A stretch of DNA of 35,563 nucleotides from Mycobacterium szulgai (GTDB lineage Bacteria; Actinomycetota; Actinomycetes; Mycobacteriales; Mycobacteriaceae): contig NZ_LQPW01000064.1 of NCBI RefSeq assembly GCF_002116635.1, positions 1 to 35,563 of the forward strand, in the 5' to 3' direction. This document shows, piece by piece, positions 9,231 to 17,393 of the stretch (position 1 is its first letter; each line of letters begins with the position of its first letter). Position numbers and translations under genes: made by a program. The notes under the pieces were generated by a model. It searched no databases. It was not told where the DNA came from and saw nothing but the letters and a program-made list of their open reading frames with translations.

Positions 9231-9989
9231 ATGGCTCGTAGAGCGGTTTTCTGGGTCGCGGTGGCGGCGGTATTCGTGGTGGCCGGCTGCGGTGGGACCG
9301 GTGGTCGATCGGCCATGCCGTCGGTGACCGGACGCGACGAGGGCCCCAGCCGGCTACCGCCGATCTATCCGGGGACGACGGTGTCGATTCCGCCCTCGTC
9401 CTCGTCAACTTCTGCGTCTACTTCTGTGTCCGCGGCGCCGGTCACCAAGACGATTCCGGGCGACGGCACCTTCAAAGTGGGGGTGGACATCCAGCCCGGC
9501 ACATATCGGTCCGAAGGCGGCGAGTCCTGCTATTGGGAGCGGTTGCGGGGGCTCAACGGCAGCTACAAGGACATCATTGCCAACGGCGCCGGCAACGCTC
9601 CGCAGGTGGTGCGGGTGGAGGCGGGTGACGTCGCGTTCAAGACCCAGCACTGTGCGATGTGGACGCTGCAAGCTCCCGGAGCTGCCACGACGACCACGTC
9701 CTCGTCCAAGGCGCCGGTGGCGCTTCCGCCCGGTGCCCAGGTGTGTCCTCCGTCTGGTGGGCCGGCGGGCGCCTTTGCGCAATCTGCGACCGGATCACCG
9801 GGCACCACTTGTCCTTTCGCCGAACAGGTGCGGCAGGCGTACGGGGCCAGCGGTCCTGCTAGTTCGACGCCGCGACAGGTCGACGCAGTGAGCCCGGTGA
9901 CGGGCCAGCATTACACGATGACCTGTGCTGCCAGCGGTTCGTTGGTGACATGCAACGGCGGCAACGACGCAGTCGTCTACCTCTACTAG
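9231..9989 (+). CDS. Probable secreted lipoprotein, actinobacterial
   Basis: 252 residues with a type II signal peptide: a basic start (MARR), a hydrophobic stretch and the lipobox VVAGC with C20 as the lipidated residue. A Ser/Pro/Thr-rich linker (about 45–75) leads to a domain beginning IPGDGTFKVGVDIQPGTYRS with CYWERLRGLNG. That ‘GDGT-vG-dI-pGtY-s’ domain is common in exported actinobacterial proteins and has no assigned activity. A second linker precedes a C-terminal domain with four Cys (CPPSGG, CPFAEQV, MTCAASG, VTCNGG) that could form two disulfides. It begins 6 bp after the CMD-like gene, so it is likely cotranscribed. Probably an outer-face cell-envelope protein; function unknown. 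Confidence 0.85.
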   Translation: MARRAVFWVAVAAVFVVAGCGGTGGRSAMPSVTGRDEGPSRLPPIYPGTTVSIPPSSSSTSASTSVSAAPVTKTIPGDGTFKVGVDIQPGTYRSEGGESCYWERLRGLNGSYKDIIANGAGNAPQVVRVEAGDVAFKTQHCAMWTLQAPGAATTTTSSSKAPVALPPGAQVCPPSGGPAGAFAQSATGSPGTTCPFAEQVRQAYGASGPASSTPRQVDAVSPVTGQHYTMTCAASGSLVTCNGGNDAVVYLY

Positions 9990-10133
9990 GTTGTTCACTT
10001 TTTCGCTACGTGCGGGACGTTTGCTCGTTGTATTTGGATTGCGTTGTAGCACAGCGATGTTCGCTTGTGTGGGTTCGCTGGGCGCCGGTACCGTGAGGCG
10101 CGGAGAACGACATCGCGGGAGAGAAGTGCGACC

Positions 10134-10430
10134 ATGACCGGTCATCCTGATGTTGAAGCCCCCGTCGGCGCGAAACGGATCGCCGGCTGGGACGGCGGGG
10201 CTCGCCTGTTCGATGGCAGGGAATGGACCGTCGACAGCGTTAACGGCGGCTCCGATATCACCGTGAGCATCCACGGCCTGCAGTACGCCGACGGCCGGGT
10301 CGTGTCCCGGGTTGCCGTCGGCGGGTTGTGTCCCGATTGGCCGATCACGTCCCAAGGGGCGCGTCGACTGGCCAGGGCGCTCATCGCGGCGGCCGATGCT
10401 GCGGAGAATCCGGACGAGGCTCTGCGATAA
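10134..10430 (+). CDS. Small hypothetical protein (98 aa)
   Basis: 98-residue cytoplasmic-type protein, with no signal peptide or membrane segment. The ATG at 10134 has a good purine-rich ribosome-binding site (GGGAGAGAAG, about 7–16 bp upstream), which decides against the longer frame from 10065. Visible features are a beta-rich first part (GGARLFDGREWTVDSV, then ITVSIHGLQYADGRVV) and a C-terminal helix ending in ALIAAADAAENPDEALR. I do not recognise the family. It stands alone between the lipoprotein and tRNA-Met. The composition matches the genome rather than the adjacent integrated element. Confidence 0.65.
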   Translation: MTGHPDVEAPVGAKRIAGWDGGARLFDGREWTVDSVNGGSDITVSIHGLQYADGRVVSRVAVGGLCPDWPITSQGARRLARALIAAADAAENPDEALR

Positions 10431-10502
10431 CCCGCTGTGGGCAAGCGCTAGTCTCAACGGCGTGCTGCAGCGCGGTGGTCTGCTGCGTGACTTAGCCGGC
10501 AC

Positions 10503-10576
10503 GGGGCGGTAGCTCAGTTGGTTAGAGCCGCGGACTCATAATCCGTTGGTCGCGGGTTCGAGCCCCGCCCGCCCCA
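10503..10576 (+). tRNA. tRNA-Met (anticodon CAT), intact, used as integration site
   Basis: Complete cloverleaf: acceptor GGGGCGG (10503–10509) with CCGCCCC (10569–10575); D stem GCTC/GAGC; anticodon stem GCGGA/TCCGT around loop CTCATAA with anticodon CAT at 10537–10539; T stem GCGGG/CCCGC with loop TTCGAGC; discriminator A10576. The CCA end is not encoded. The acceptor and D-loop suggest an elongator methionine tRNA. Its 3' 44 bp are repeated exactly at 13258–13301. Confidence 0.95.
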
Positions 10577-10577
10577 C
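10534..10577 (+). repeat. attL core: 44-bp direct repeat within tRNA-Met
   Basis: It runs from the last base of the 5' anticodon stem through the anticodon loop to one base past the discriminator. It is identical to 13258–13301; mismatches begin at 10533 (G versus A) and 10578 (A versus T). Confidence 0.9.
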
Positions 10578-10652
10578 AAGGTAAAAATGCAGTTCAGAGC
10601 CAGTTTATTAGTTGGCTGGCGGTCAAATTCACGGGGCTCAAACGGTCAAAAA

Positions 10653-10671
10653 TTACGCAAGTTTTACGCAA
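10653..10671 (+). promoter_or_regulatory. Paired TTACGCAA octamers (left end), candidate recombinase arm sites
   Basis: TTACGCAA occurs at 10653–10660 and 10664–10671, with start-to-start spacing of 11 bp, one helical turn. The same pair with the same spacing occurs near the right end of the element. Candidate binding sites for an integrase N-terminal domain or an excisionase. Confidence 0.6.
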
Positions 10672-10712
10672 TCCAATGATACAATCAATGGTACAAACTC
10701 TGGTTGGCAAAC

Positions 10713-11807
10713 ATGTTTGTCAGCGCCTCCGCGTACCGTGCAGCCGTGGACACAGGATTTGGTACGAACCAGCTGTACTCAGCGTGCAGGCTGACAATCA
10801 CACATCACTTTGCAGACCATGACCTCGAATGCGAGCCGTTCAATGGGACAGGCTTTCTTGTTCAGTTCCCAAGCGGGGACAACCGATTTGGCGTAGTTAC
10901 GAACAGGCATCTCACTGATGCAGCTTCTTACAACCCGGTTGAATATAAAGGTGCAACTCCAAAATCGGTCAAAATCGAGCTCTGGCAGAGCAAAAATTTC
11001 AGAATCGAATTCACGATTGATGATCCGAAACCGTTATACCACCACGATAGAACGATAGATGTAGCCGTCATACCCTTCGGGCCGAAGGTGGACCATCACA
11101 CCCTCGGGACGCCGTACGATAAATTGGAAAACCTTTTTCCCGACCCGAACATCGACACCGTAATTTTCAACCACGGTCTGAGCTGGGAGTACCTTTTAGA
11201 GTGTGAAGAGCTTTGGCCGTTACTACAACCCGGAGAGTTCGTGTTATTTCCAGGCTATCCGGTCTGGTATGACAAATCCCAGGTGAGGCCAGTCTTTCGG
11301 TCGGGCATGATCGCCAGCGATCCCCAGACCGAGTATCGCAGGCTGGAGGGCGATCCAACGATTAACGATGGAAACCAGCAGGTTCTCTTTGACGCCTTCT
11401 CGACTAGTGGAAACTCAGGTAGCCCTGTCTTCGTAGCTCAGCGTGGGATTCCACCGCTGCCTATACACATGACGAGCAGTCAGGGGAGATTTTCGCCTGA
11501 CGGGCCTTCTGCGCGGGTGGAGTTCACTGGATACCACCGTTCCTTCCTCATCGGGATCAACGCGGGTCACATCAACGACTTGGATAAGGGCCGCGACAAC
11601 GACCATGCGGGCTTATCGCGGATGCACAAGCTTTCAGCCATCCTGGACATACTCCGGGCCAACACGTCGCCGTCTGCTGGCACACCGACAGGCAGAATCC
11701 TCATTCCCGTCGACGCCGTAGACGCTCATGGTGGAATTCCAGAGAGGTATTTCGACCAGCCATCAGAATCAATGCCAGTCGATACCGAAGCGAATCCCAC
11801 AGAATGA
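10713..11807 (+). CDS. Trypsin-like serine protease encoded by the integrated element
   Basis: 364-residue protein (from ATG 10713) with a trypsin-fold catalytic triad: His66 in VVTNRHL, Asp116 in RTIDVAVIP and Ser235 in STSGNSGSPVF, the last matching the GDSGGP-type motif. The order and spacing of H, D and S fit chymotrypsin/HtrA-like peptidases, but there is no PDZ domain, no signal peptide and no membrane segment, so a cytoplasmic protease is inferred. The N-terminal ‘CRLTITHHF’ beta strand precedes the domain; the last 60 residues are hydrophilic and probably disordered. TTG at 10704 and GTG at 10746 are alternative starts; no clear ribosome-binding site helps. It lies in AT-rich DNA, convergent with a membrane-protein gene. 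The target is unknown. A host-defence or superinfection-exclusion effector is possible but inferred only from location. Confidence 0.85.
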   Translation: MFVSASAYRAAVDTGFGTNQLYSACRLTITHHFADHDLECEPFNGTGFLVQFPSGDNRFGVVTNRHLTDAASYNPVEYKGATPKSVKIELWQSKNFRIEFTIDDPKPLYHHDRTIDVAVIPFGPKVDHHTLGTPYDKLENLFPDPNIDTVIFNHGLSWEYLLECEELWPLLQPGEFVLFPGYPVWYDKSQVRPVFRSGMIASDPQTEYRRLEGDPTINDGNQQVLFDAFSTSGNSGSPVFVAQRGIPPLPIHMTSSQGRFSPDGPSARVEFTGYHRSFLIGINAGHINDLDKGRDNDHAGLSRMHKLSAILDILRANTSPSAGTPTGRILIPVDAVDAHGGIPERYFDQPSESMPVDTEANPTE

Positions 11808-12177
11808 TCACCGCCGCCTTCGCGAGCAAGGATCAAATCTTGCCGCCGCTTTATGGCCTAGCACGCACACCTCACAGCCCCACCGGCCCCGGCGATGCAA
11901 GCCCGGCGAAAGGTCAGGTGTCGCGCTCCGACCGGCGCAGAAGCCCGTAGCTGGCGCTGAGAGCCACGCAGAGCCACAAGCGCCAGCGCGCCAGAGTTAA
12001 CTACCGGCCACGCGCAGACAAACGGTCACCAGTGACCTATTTGGCCACCAGTGGCCGATTACCCGCTGACTCAAAAGGGCAGATTGATCAACGCGACCAC
12101 AGAACCTAGCGTTTTTCGCTATGTCCTCATATCCAGCCGTGGTTACCGTTCGGATCAACGGCGTACTTGCGAACTAC
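11808..12177. other. Non-coding gap inside the integrated element
   Basis: 370 bp between the convergent protease and membrane-protein genes. Short frames occur but none has a recognisable domain or a good start. No clear terminator hairpin was found by eye. Confidence 0.5.
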
Positions 12178-12981
12178 CTAACGTCGTTGGAGGTGATGAT
12201 CGTCGATAGTCTGATCGCTTGGAGTCCCGTCATCGGGGCCAAGTTTGAGTGTCGTGCGTTTATTTAATGCACGGTCTACCATTTCGCGTTGTCGTTCCAA
12301 AGCTTCGCGGCGTCTGCGCGCTTCTTCTTCTAGATGCTGGCGCTGTTCTTCCGGCGATTTCGGATAGACCCAAATACCATCATTTTCGTTCTGGTATTGA
12401 GTGAGAGTGGTTGCGATCTGCGAAAGTACTTCCGCGACAGGATTAGACCGCTGTTCGTCGCTAAACCGCATCGAATTGCGAAACATGTCTGTATCTAGAG
12501 AGATTGGGCTTTTATGGCGCTTGGCGTTCGGGTCCATATTTTCTGAGTACTCTAGATGACCAGTATATTGTGCTACGAGCTTGGGCTTGTACTCTTCGCG
12601 GTCTATAGCCGAGTCCCAAATCGTTCGCCACTCCTGGTCGGGAACAAGCGTTGCGATAGTTTTTGGAATGTAGAGCTCCGATATGTCGACGCCTTGGGTC
12701 GTTTTGTACGGAACGACTTTCAAATCCCGAAGTTTAACTTCGATGTTGTATGCCGTGGTTGGGCCAAAGTTCTTGATTACCAAGTCAAACCATTGCCAAT
12801 TCTTTGGGTTCATGTCGAGAAACGCGACAACATGTGGTTGTCTTGCGCTCTCGCGTGTTGCTTTTGCTTCGTAGACCTGACGTAGCGCTAGATATGCGGC
12901 GGTCGCCGCAACGATGACGGTTGCCCATGTTCCAAGCGCCGACCAGGCTTCGGCTTTCATGCCATGCAGGGCCAGGAACAC
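12178..12981 (-). CDS. Membrane-anchored coiled-coil protein of the integrated element
   Basis: 267 residues from a GTG start at 12981 (ATG 12960 is an alternative and would still keep the membrane helix). One N-terminal transmembrane helix lies at about residues 13–36 (SALGTWATVIVAATAAYLAL), followed by a basic segment, a beta-rich middle domain (KNWQWFDLVIKNFGPTTAYN, reading like an Ig-like strand set often seen in phage and island membrane proteins) and a highly charged C-terminal helix (about 205–250, EEQRQHLEEEARRRREALER) predicted as coiled coil. No enzymatic motif is visible. It converges on the protease gene and is the only other gene of the element, so the two may work as a pair; this is inference. 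Similar single-helix proteins occur on actinobacterial islands without known function. Confidence 0.75.
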   Translation of the reverse strand: MFLALHGMKAEAWSALGTWATVIVAATAAYLALRQVYEAKATRESARQPHVVAFLDMNPKNWQWFDLVIKNFGPTTAYNIEVKLRDLKVVPYKTTQGVDISELYIPKTIATLVPDQEWRTIWDSAIDREEYKPKLVAQYTGHLEYSENMDPNAKRHKSPISLDTDMFRNSMRFSDEQRSNPVAEVLSQIATTLTQYQNENDGIWVYPKSPEEQRQHLEEEARRRREALERQREMVDRALNKRTTLKLGPDDGTPSDQTIDDHHLQRR

Positions 12982-13028
12982 GGCTCAAAGCTAGTTGAGC
13001 ATCTAACTGTCTTGGTTGGTGCCACGCC

Positions 13029-13189
13029 GATTCAATCTGTGATTCGGCCAGCAAACCCGGTTTCCGGCCAGCCGTTACGCAACGATTACGCAACTGGCTC
13101 GCGTGCCGTCTGACCTGCGACGATGATTCAAACGTTGCGATTGGATACCCTGATTCAACGAAAGCTATTGAAAGACAAGGGATTCAACG
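13029..13189 (+). repeat. Cluster of GATTCAA repeats near the right end of the element
   Basis: GATTCAA occurs at 13029, 13125, 13152 and 13181, and the last two extend to GATTCAACG. The spacing of the last three is 27 and 29 bp. They lie between the paired octamers and the att core or just before them, suggesting binding sites for a DNA-bending or excision factor. Confidence 0.45.
13075..13093 (+). promoter_or_regulatory. Paired TTACGCAA octamers (right end), candidate recombinase arm sites
   Basis: TTACGCAA occurs at 13075–13082 and 13086–13093, again 11 bp apart and in the same orientation as the left pair. It lies 164 bp inside the attR core. Confidence 0.6.
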
Positions 13190-13257
13190 CTTCAAGATGA
13201 ATCACGCAAAGGCGCTGCTAGGGGCCTAGAATCACCGGATTTTGCCAGGTCAGCAGA

Positions 13258-13301
13258 ACTCATAATCCGTTGGTCGCGGGTTCGAGCCCCGCCCGCCCCA
13301 C
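13258..13301 (+). repeat. attR core: 44-bp copy of tRNA-Met 3' half
   Basis: Exact copy of 10534–10577. It lacks the acceptor 5' strand and D arm, so it is not a tRNA gene. Confidence 0.9.
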
Positions 13302-13305
13302 TTAA

Positions 13306-13425
13306 GCCCCACTTCAGCCCTTGTATGACCGTCTGACGCGTGACATTTCGTCTTCGGGTGATGGGTGACAGTGTTTCGGCTGATGCGTGACAGTTGTTGC
13401 GGCTGATCCTTGACGCTCTGACTGA
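13306..13425 (+). mobile_element. IS-like terminus remnant with four iterons (copy 1)
   Basis: Begins GCCCCACTTCAG (shared with copy 2 at 17661) and contains four related 12-mers of the form TGAYSNNTGACA at 13334, 13359, 13381 and 13404, spaced 25, 22 and 23 bp. The last two units and their spacers closely match copy 2. No transposase follows. Probably the end of a degraded insertion sequence; the family is not certain. Confidence 0.5.
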
Positions 13426-13669
13426 GCCCTCCGTTCCCGGCCGGTCCTGTGGCGGTTGCGGCAGAAGTACCCGTTACTGCATGGAGTGCTAGTGCCCTTG
13501 GCGCATCGACTCATGCGGTCGAAGTTCGGCCGCACCGTACACGCCGAGTTGATTCCGTCTGTCGCGCGATGACGACGAATCAGCACGCACGAGCGTTGCA
13601 GTTGTGTTCGTGTATGTGCTGCGGCACAAGGAGATTACATCGGGCCGGCTGGCGTGGCGGACTGCTCCG
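13426..13669. other. Gap with an unidentified coding fragment
   Basis: On the plus strand, 13441–13569 reads as an open fragment (WRLRQKYPLLHGVLVPLAHR and onward, ending at a TGA), without a start codon. It may be the tail of a lost gene, but I do not recognise it. The rest shows nothing. Confidence 0.3.
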
Positions 13670-16321
13670 TCAACGGCGCGAAGCGCCGGAAATGCGCCAC
13701 CACCCGCTCGGCCCCGGTTCACGTCGGGCGGCAGACCGTTCGCCCGATGACGTGCGCAGTTGGCGACGCCTTCGCAGCTGCTTGTCCAGTGCGTCGACGG
13801 CGAGCAGGACCGGCATCGAGGCGAACGCGACGACCCATCCCCACAGCGGCGGGTTCCACTGGCGGAGCAACTTTGCGATGGGCGGCACCCACAGTTCTAA
13901 CAAGGAGGCGGCCAGTCCGATGAGTGCCGCCGGCACTAAGAGCCGGTTGGTGGCCCAGCCCAGCGCTCCGGGCCAGCGCGAGGAGGACCGGCAGGCGAAG
14001 ACATTCGCCGTCTGGGCGAAGACGACGGTGATGAATGCCGCGCCAGATGCCGCGGCCAGGTCGTGCCCGGTGGGGAAGGGATTCGCGGGACGCCAGCCGA
14101 GCGCCAGCAGGGACACCACGAAGGCGGCGAGGGAGAGCGCGGCCTCGAGTGGTCCCAGTACCCCAAAGGCCCGGCGTAGCACGGTGCGGTTCATCAGCCG
14201 GCCGCGAACCGGGGGTCCCTCGAGCAGGTGCTTCGCGGGTGGCTCGGCGCCGAGGGCGACCGCGGACAGGGTGTCGGTGCCGATATCGAGGGCGATGATC
14301 TGCAGGACGCCTAGCGCGAGCGGGAACAGGCCGCCCGAGAGCGCCCAGACGAGGAACGGCGCGAGCTCGGCGACGTTGTCGGTCAGGTGGTAGGTCAGGA
14401 ACCTGCGGATGTTGACGAAGGTTGCGCGACCCTGCTCGATACCGGCCACGATGCCGGCAAAGGAGTCGTCGAGCAGTACCAGGTCGGCTGCTTCGCGGGC
14501 GACGTCGGTGCCGGACCGTCCCATAGCCACGCCTATATCGGCTTCGTGCAGCGCTGGCGCGTCGTTGACCCCGTCTCCCGTCATCGCCACGACGTGGCCT
14601 CTTGAGCGAAGCGCGCGGGCGATGCGGAGCTTGTCCTCCGGAGCGACCCGGGCGATCACGACCCCGTCGCGATCGAGCAGAGCGGCAAGATGCTGCTCGT
14701 CCTCGGGTAGGCCCGTCCCCGATAGCACCGGTGAGTCGGGAGAACGTAGCCCGACTTCGTCGGCGATGGCCGTGGCGGTGGCCGGATGGTCACCGGTCAC
14801 CATCGCCACCTTCACTCCCGCCCTCCGGCAGGCGCCGAGCGATTCGGCGACGTCGGCCCGCGGCGGATCCTCCAGCGCCACGAGGCCCAGCAGACGCAAC
14901 TCTTGGTCGCACTCGCTCTGATTTCGGGGCGTACGGCCATTTCTCGGGCTGGCCGCGATGGCGAGTACCCGCAATCCACGGGCGGTGAGGGCGTCCACCA
15001 CCTGGTGGGCCGCTGGGTCGTCACCGCAGAGCGGAAGCACGACGTCCGGCGCCCCCTTCACCACGATCTCGTCGGCCAGCACCACGGCCATGCGGCGCAG
15101 CCGAGGATCGAAAGGGAACCGCAGCTCGGCGGAACCAGTACGACGGTCCTCGACCGTATCGATGCCCAGTCGTCGGGCGAGGGCGTCGAGGGCCGCTTCC
15201 ATGGGATCTCCGTGGGCCCGCCACTGCCCGTCGACTTCTTCGGCGTACCCGGTGGAGCAGCGTTCGCCGGCCAGGGCGAGCTCTCGGAAGGAATCATCTG
15301 CGGTGGATGAGGACGACGTCAGTCCGGCCGTGGGCCCGTAACCGGCGCCGTCGACGGTCAGCGACCCGGCGGGAGTCCAGGCCTCGACGACGGTCATCTG
15401 GTTGCGGGTGAGGGTGCCCGTCTTGTCGGTGCAGATGAACGTCGTGGAGCCGAGCGTCTCAACGGCCTCGAGGTTTCGGACCAGGATCTGCCGCTTAGCC
15501 ATCTGCTCCGAACCCCAGGCGAGGGACAGCGTCACCGTAGGAAGTAGTGCCTCTGGAACGAGCGCGACCGTGACACCGATCGCGAACACGAAGGCTTGCT
15601 GGATCGGGTTGCCCACGAGCACCGAGATGCCCAAGAACAGCACGCCGACCCCGATCGCGATCGCCGCGATGAGGCGAACGACCGCGCGCAGGCCGCGGGT
15701 GAGTGGGGTGTCGGGCTTCGTGGTCGAGGTCGTCAGCCGGGTGATCCCGGCCAGCCGCGTCTGTTGGCCGATCGCGGTGACGCGGGCGCGCGAGTCTCCC
15801 TCGACGACGAAGGTGCCCGCGAATAGCGCTTCGCCTTCGGCAACGGCGCCGGCCTCGCTCTCGCCGGTGAGCATGGAGGAGTCGACGAGTAACCGGTTGG
15901 CGGTAAGCACCACGGCATCGGCCGGCACCCGGTCGCCGCTTTCGAGCAGGAGAACGTCGTCGACCACCACATCCTCGGCCTCGACCACCTGCCGACGGCA
16001 GTCACGCCAGACCGTGACGCGGGTCGGCAGCATCTCCTGGAGCCGATCGGCGGCCCGGTCGGCCCGTGCTTGCTGGATCATCGCGAAGACCCCGTTGAGC
16101 ACGATCACCGCGATGATCGCAACGCTGAGTTGAGGAAGCTTTGCGATGAAGGCCAGCACCGCGGCCACCCAGAGCAGCAGGGCGAAGAAGTGCGTGAGCT
16201 CCCCGAGCAGGCGACGAACGACTGACGGCCGCTTCCTTGCGGGCAGTCTGTTCGCACCGCCCTGTGTCCGCCGCTCGGTGGCCTCCGCCGTGGTCAGCCC
16301 AGACACAACGACTCCGGCCAT
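13670..16321 (-). CDS. P-type cation-translocating ATPase (P2-like)
   Basis: 883-residue membrane pump that couples ATP hydrolysis to cation transport. Motifs are in family order: an N-terminal cation-ATPase domain, the actuator LTGES (about 151–155), the membrane signature VPEALLP in M4 (about 255–261, a P2-type variant of PEGLP), the phosphorylation site DKTGT with D299, KGAPDVVLP in the nucleotide domain, MVTGDHPATA and the hinge TGDGVNDAP. C-terminal helices follow, and then a basic tail (KQLRRRRQLRTSSGERSAAR) that is probably cytoplasmic. The PEALLP context resembles Ca2+ or Na+/K+-type pumps more than heavy-metal pumps, and no N-terminal CxxC metal domain is present. Complete and apparently functional, yet it lies between decayed genes and IS-like ends, so acquisition with a mobile module is likely. 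The exact ion is not determinable. Confidence 0.93.
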   Translation of the reverse strand: MAGVVVSGLTTAEATERRTQGGANRLPARKRPSVVRRLLGELTHFFALLLWVAAVLAFIAKLPQLSVAIIAVIVLNGVFAMIQQARADRAADRLQEMLPTRVTVWRDCRRQVVEAEDVVVDDVLLLESGDRVPADAVVLTANRLLVDSSMLTGESEAGAVAEGEALFAGTFVVEGDSRARVTAIGQQTRLAGITRLTTSTTKPDTPLTRGLRAVVRLIAAIAIGVGVLFLGISVLVGNPIQQAFVFAIGVTVALVPEALLPTVTLSLAWGSEQMAKRQILVRNLEAVETLGSTTFICTDKTGTLTRNQMTVVEAWTPAGSLTVDGAGYGPTAGLTSSSSTADDSFRELALAGERCSTGYAEEVDGQWRAHGDPMEAALDALARRLGIDTVEDRRTGSAELRFPFDPRLRRMAVVLADEIVVKGAPDVVLPLCGDDPAAHQVVDALTARGLRVLAIAASPRNGRTPRNQSECDQELRLLGLVALEDPPRADVAESLGACRRAGVKVAMVTGDHPATATAIADEVGLRSPDSPVLSGTGLPEDEQHLAALLDRDGVVIARVAPEDKLRIARALRSRGHVVAMTGDGVNDAPALHEADIGVAMGRSGTDVAREAADLVLLDDSFAGIVAGIEQGRATFVNIRRFLTYHLTDNVAELAPFLVWALSGGLFPLALGVLQIIALDIGTDTLSAVALGAEPPAKHLLEGPPVRGRLMNRTVLRRAFGVLGPLEAALSLAAFVVSLLALGWRPANPFPTGHDLAAASGAAFITVVFAQTANVFACRSSSRWPGALGWATNRLLVPAALIGLAASLLELWVPPIAKLLRQWNPPLWGWVVAFASMPVLLAVDALDKQLRRRRQLRTSSGERSAARREPGPSGWWRISGASRR

Positions 16322-16627
16322 GGGCCTCCCCTCAGCTGCACTCAGTCTGAGCGCCGACGCGTGATCTTTCGGTTGCGATGACAGGCGCGCTAATAAAATC
16401 CCCTCGAGTTCTATCGCTCCATTAACTCTTGACGGCGCTACCCGCGGACCCCGAGCAAAGGTGGAGCAAATAGCCGTTGTCCCCGCATGAATCCGTTGCT
16501 AGCGACCGCCGACATGCTATAACCGAGACGACTTAACGTCCCGCTACGCGGCTTGCGCCGATGAAGCGTCGGGCCAAGCGTGACAGCCCTTCCGTCCGTT
16601 TAAAATCCCAGTCTAAATTCTGTTTCT
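16322..16627. other. Intergenic region upstream of the P-type ATPase
   Basis: About 300 bp between the ATPase start and the P450 remnant. It is somewhat AT-richer (for example around 16385–16430 and 16590–16620) and presumably carries the ATPase promoter on the minus strand. I could not define specific promoter elements or operators. Confidence 0.4.
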
Positions 16628-17288
16628 GTGATGTGGCGGGAGCTGCCGCTGTCGACCGCGCAGATTCGCTACGACCCGTTCGATGCGGACATCCACGCAG
16701 ATCCCTATCCCACCTACCGGCTGCTTCGCGATGAGGCCTCGGTATACCGTGCAACCGATTCCAACACGTGGGTGCTTAGCCGCCACCGAGACGTGATCGC
16801 CGCCTGCTTGACCACCACAGCTATTCGTCGGTCAACGGTGTCTTCCCGGCTCCGCCAGGATCCAGGGTTATGGAGTCTTTGTTGCCCATGATGATTTTGA
16901 TAGATCCGCCCCGACACGACCAGCTCCGCGCCCTGGTGAGCAGAGCGTTCACCTGCCGACGCGTCGCTGCTTTGAATGAGGGCATCGAGGATTTGGCCGA
17001 TCGCTTGTCCCAGCGGCTTGCCCAGAGTGCTGGCGCGGCCGATTTCGTCGAGATTTCGCCGGGGTCATCCCGGCCTGGGTGATTGCCGACCTGCTGGGCG
17101 TGCCGCGTCAAGATCGCGAGCAATTTTTGCAGTGGTCTAACAACACGGTGGTCCAGTCCAACCCGACCCGCGGCGAGGACAGGAAGGGTGGGGCGGCGGC
17201 CGCCATCTACGGATACTTCGCCGACTTCCTGGCCGAGCGCCGCCAAAAGCCGTGCGAGGACTTGATGTGCGCGCTTGCGGAGACTTAG
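16628..17288 (+). pseudogene. Cytochrome P450 pseudogene, N-terminal half with two frameshifts
   Basis: Three consecutive frames reconstruct the N-terminal half of a bacterial P450. Frame 1 gives YDPFDADIHADPYPTYRLLR and VLSRHRDVIAAC. After a shift near 16810 the next frame gives DHHSYSSVNGVFPAPPGS, then LIDPPRHDQLRALVSRAFT (the conserved helix-C block). After a second shift near 17053 comes FAGVIPAWVIADLLGVPRQD. It ends at 17288 (CALAET) before the I helix, and neither the ExxR motif nor the heme-ligand Cys is present. The product cannot bind heme. Clearly decayed, in contrast with the intact P450 at 20765–22003; it is a different subfamily judging by the N-terminal sequence. Confidence 0.85.
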
Positions 17289-17393
17289 ACGCGCGGCAGG
17301 CCCGCGGGCCCAGCCAGCTCGCAGTAAGAACACCCTCCAGTGTCGCTAAACGCGCATGCTGCCAATTGACCCTCGTCACCTATAGCAAAAATC

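Larger units (their letters stand above)
10534..13301. mobile_element. tRNA-Met-integrated 2.7-kb genomic element without integrase
   Basis: The element is bounded by perfect 44-bp direct repeats, the left one inside the intact tRNA-Met and the right one a bare tRNA 3' half. That is the scar pattern of site-specific integration by a tyrosine recombinase at a tRNA gene. Inside are two convergent genes (a trypsin-like protease and a membrane-anchored coiled-coil protein), paired TTACGCAA octamers near both ends, and AT-richer DNA than the neighbourhood. No integrase, excisionase, replication or packaging gene is seen, so it is either a remnant or a small satellite mobilised in trans. The identification of an integrated element is strong; its mobility is inferred. 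Confidence 0.85.

Noticed and set aside
13258..13301. Second tRNA-Met gene
   Set aside because: Only the 3' half is present; acceptor 5' strand and D arm are missing, so it is an attachment-site copy.
13449..14393. 314-residue plus-strand frame opposite the P-type ATPase 3' end
   Set aside because: It overlaps the well-supported ATPase and is Ser/Arg/Ala-rich without motifs.
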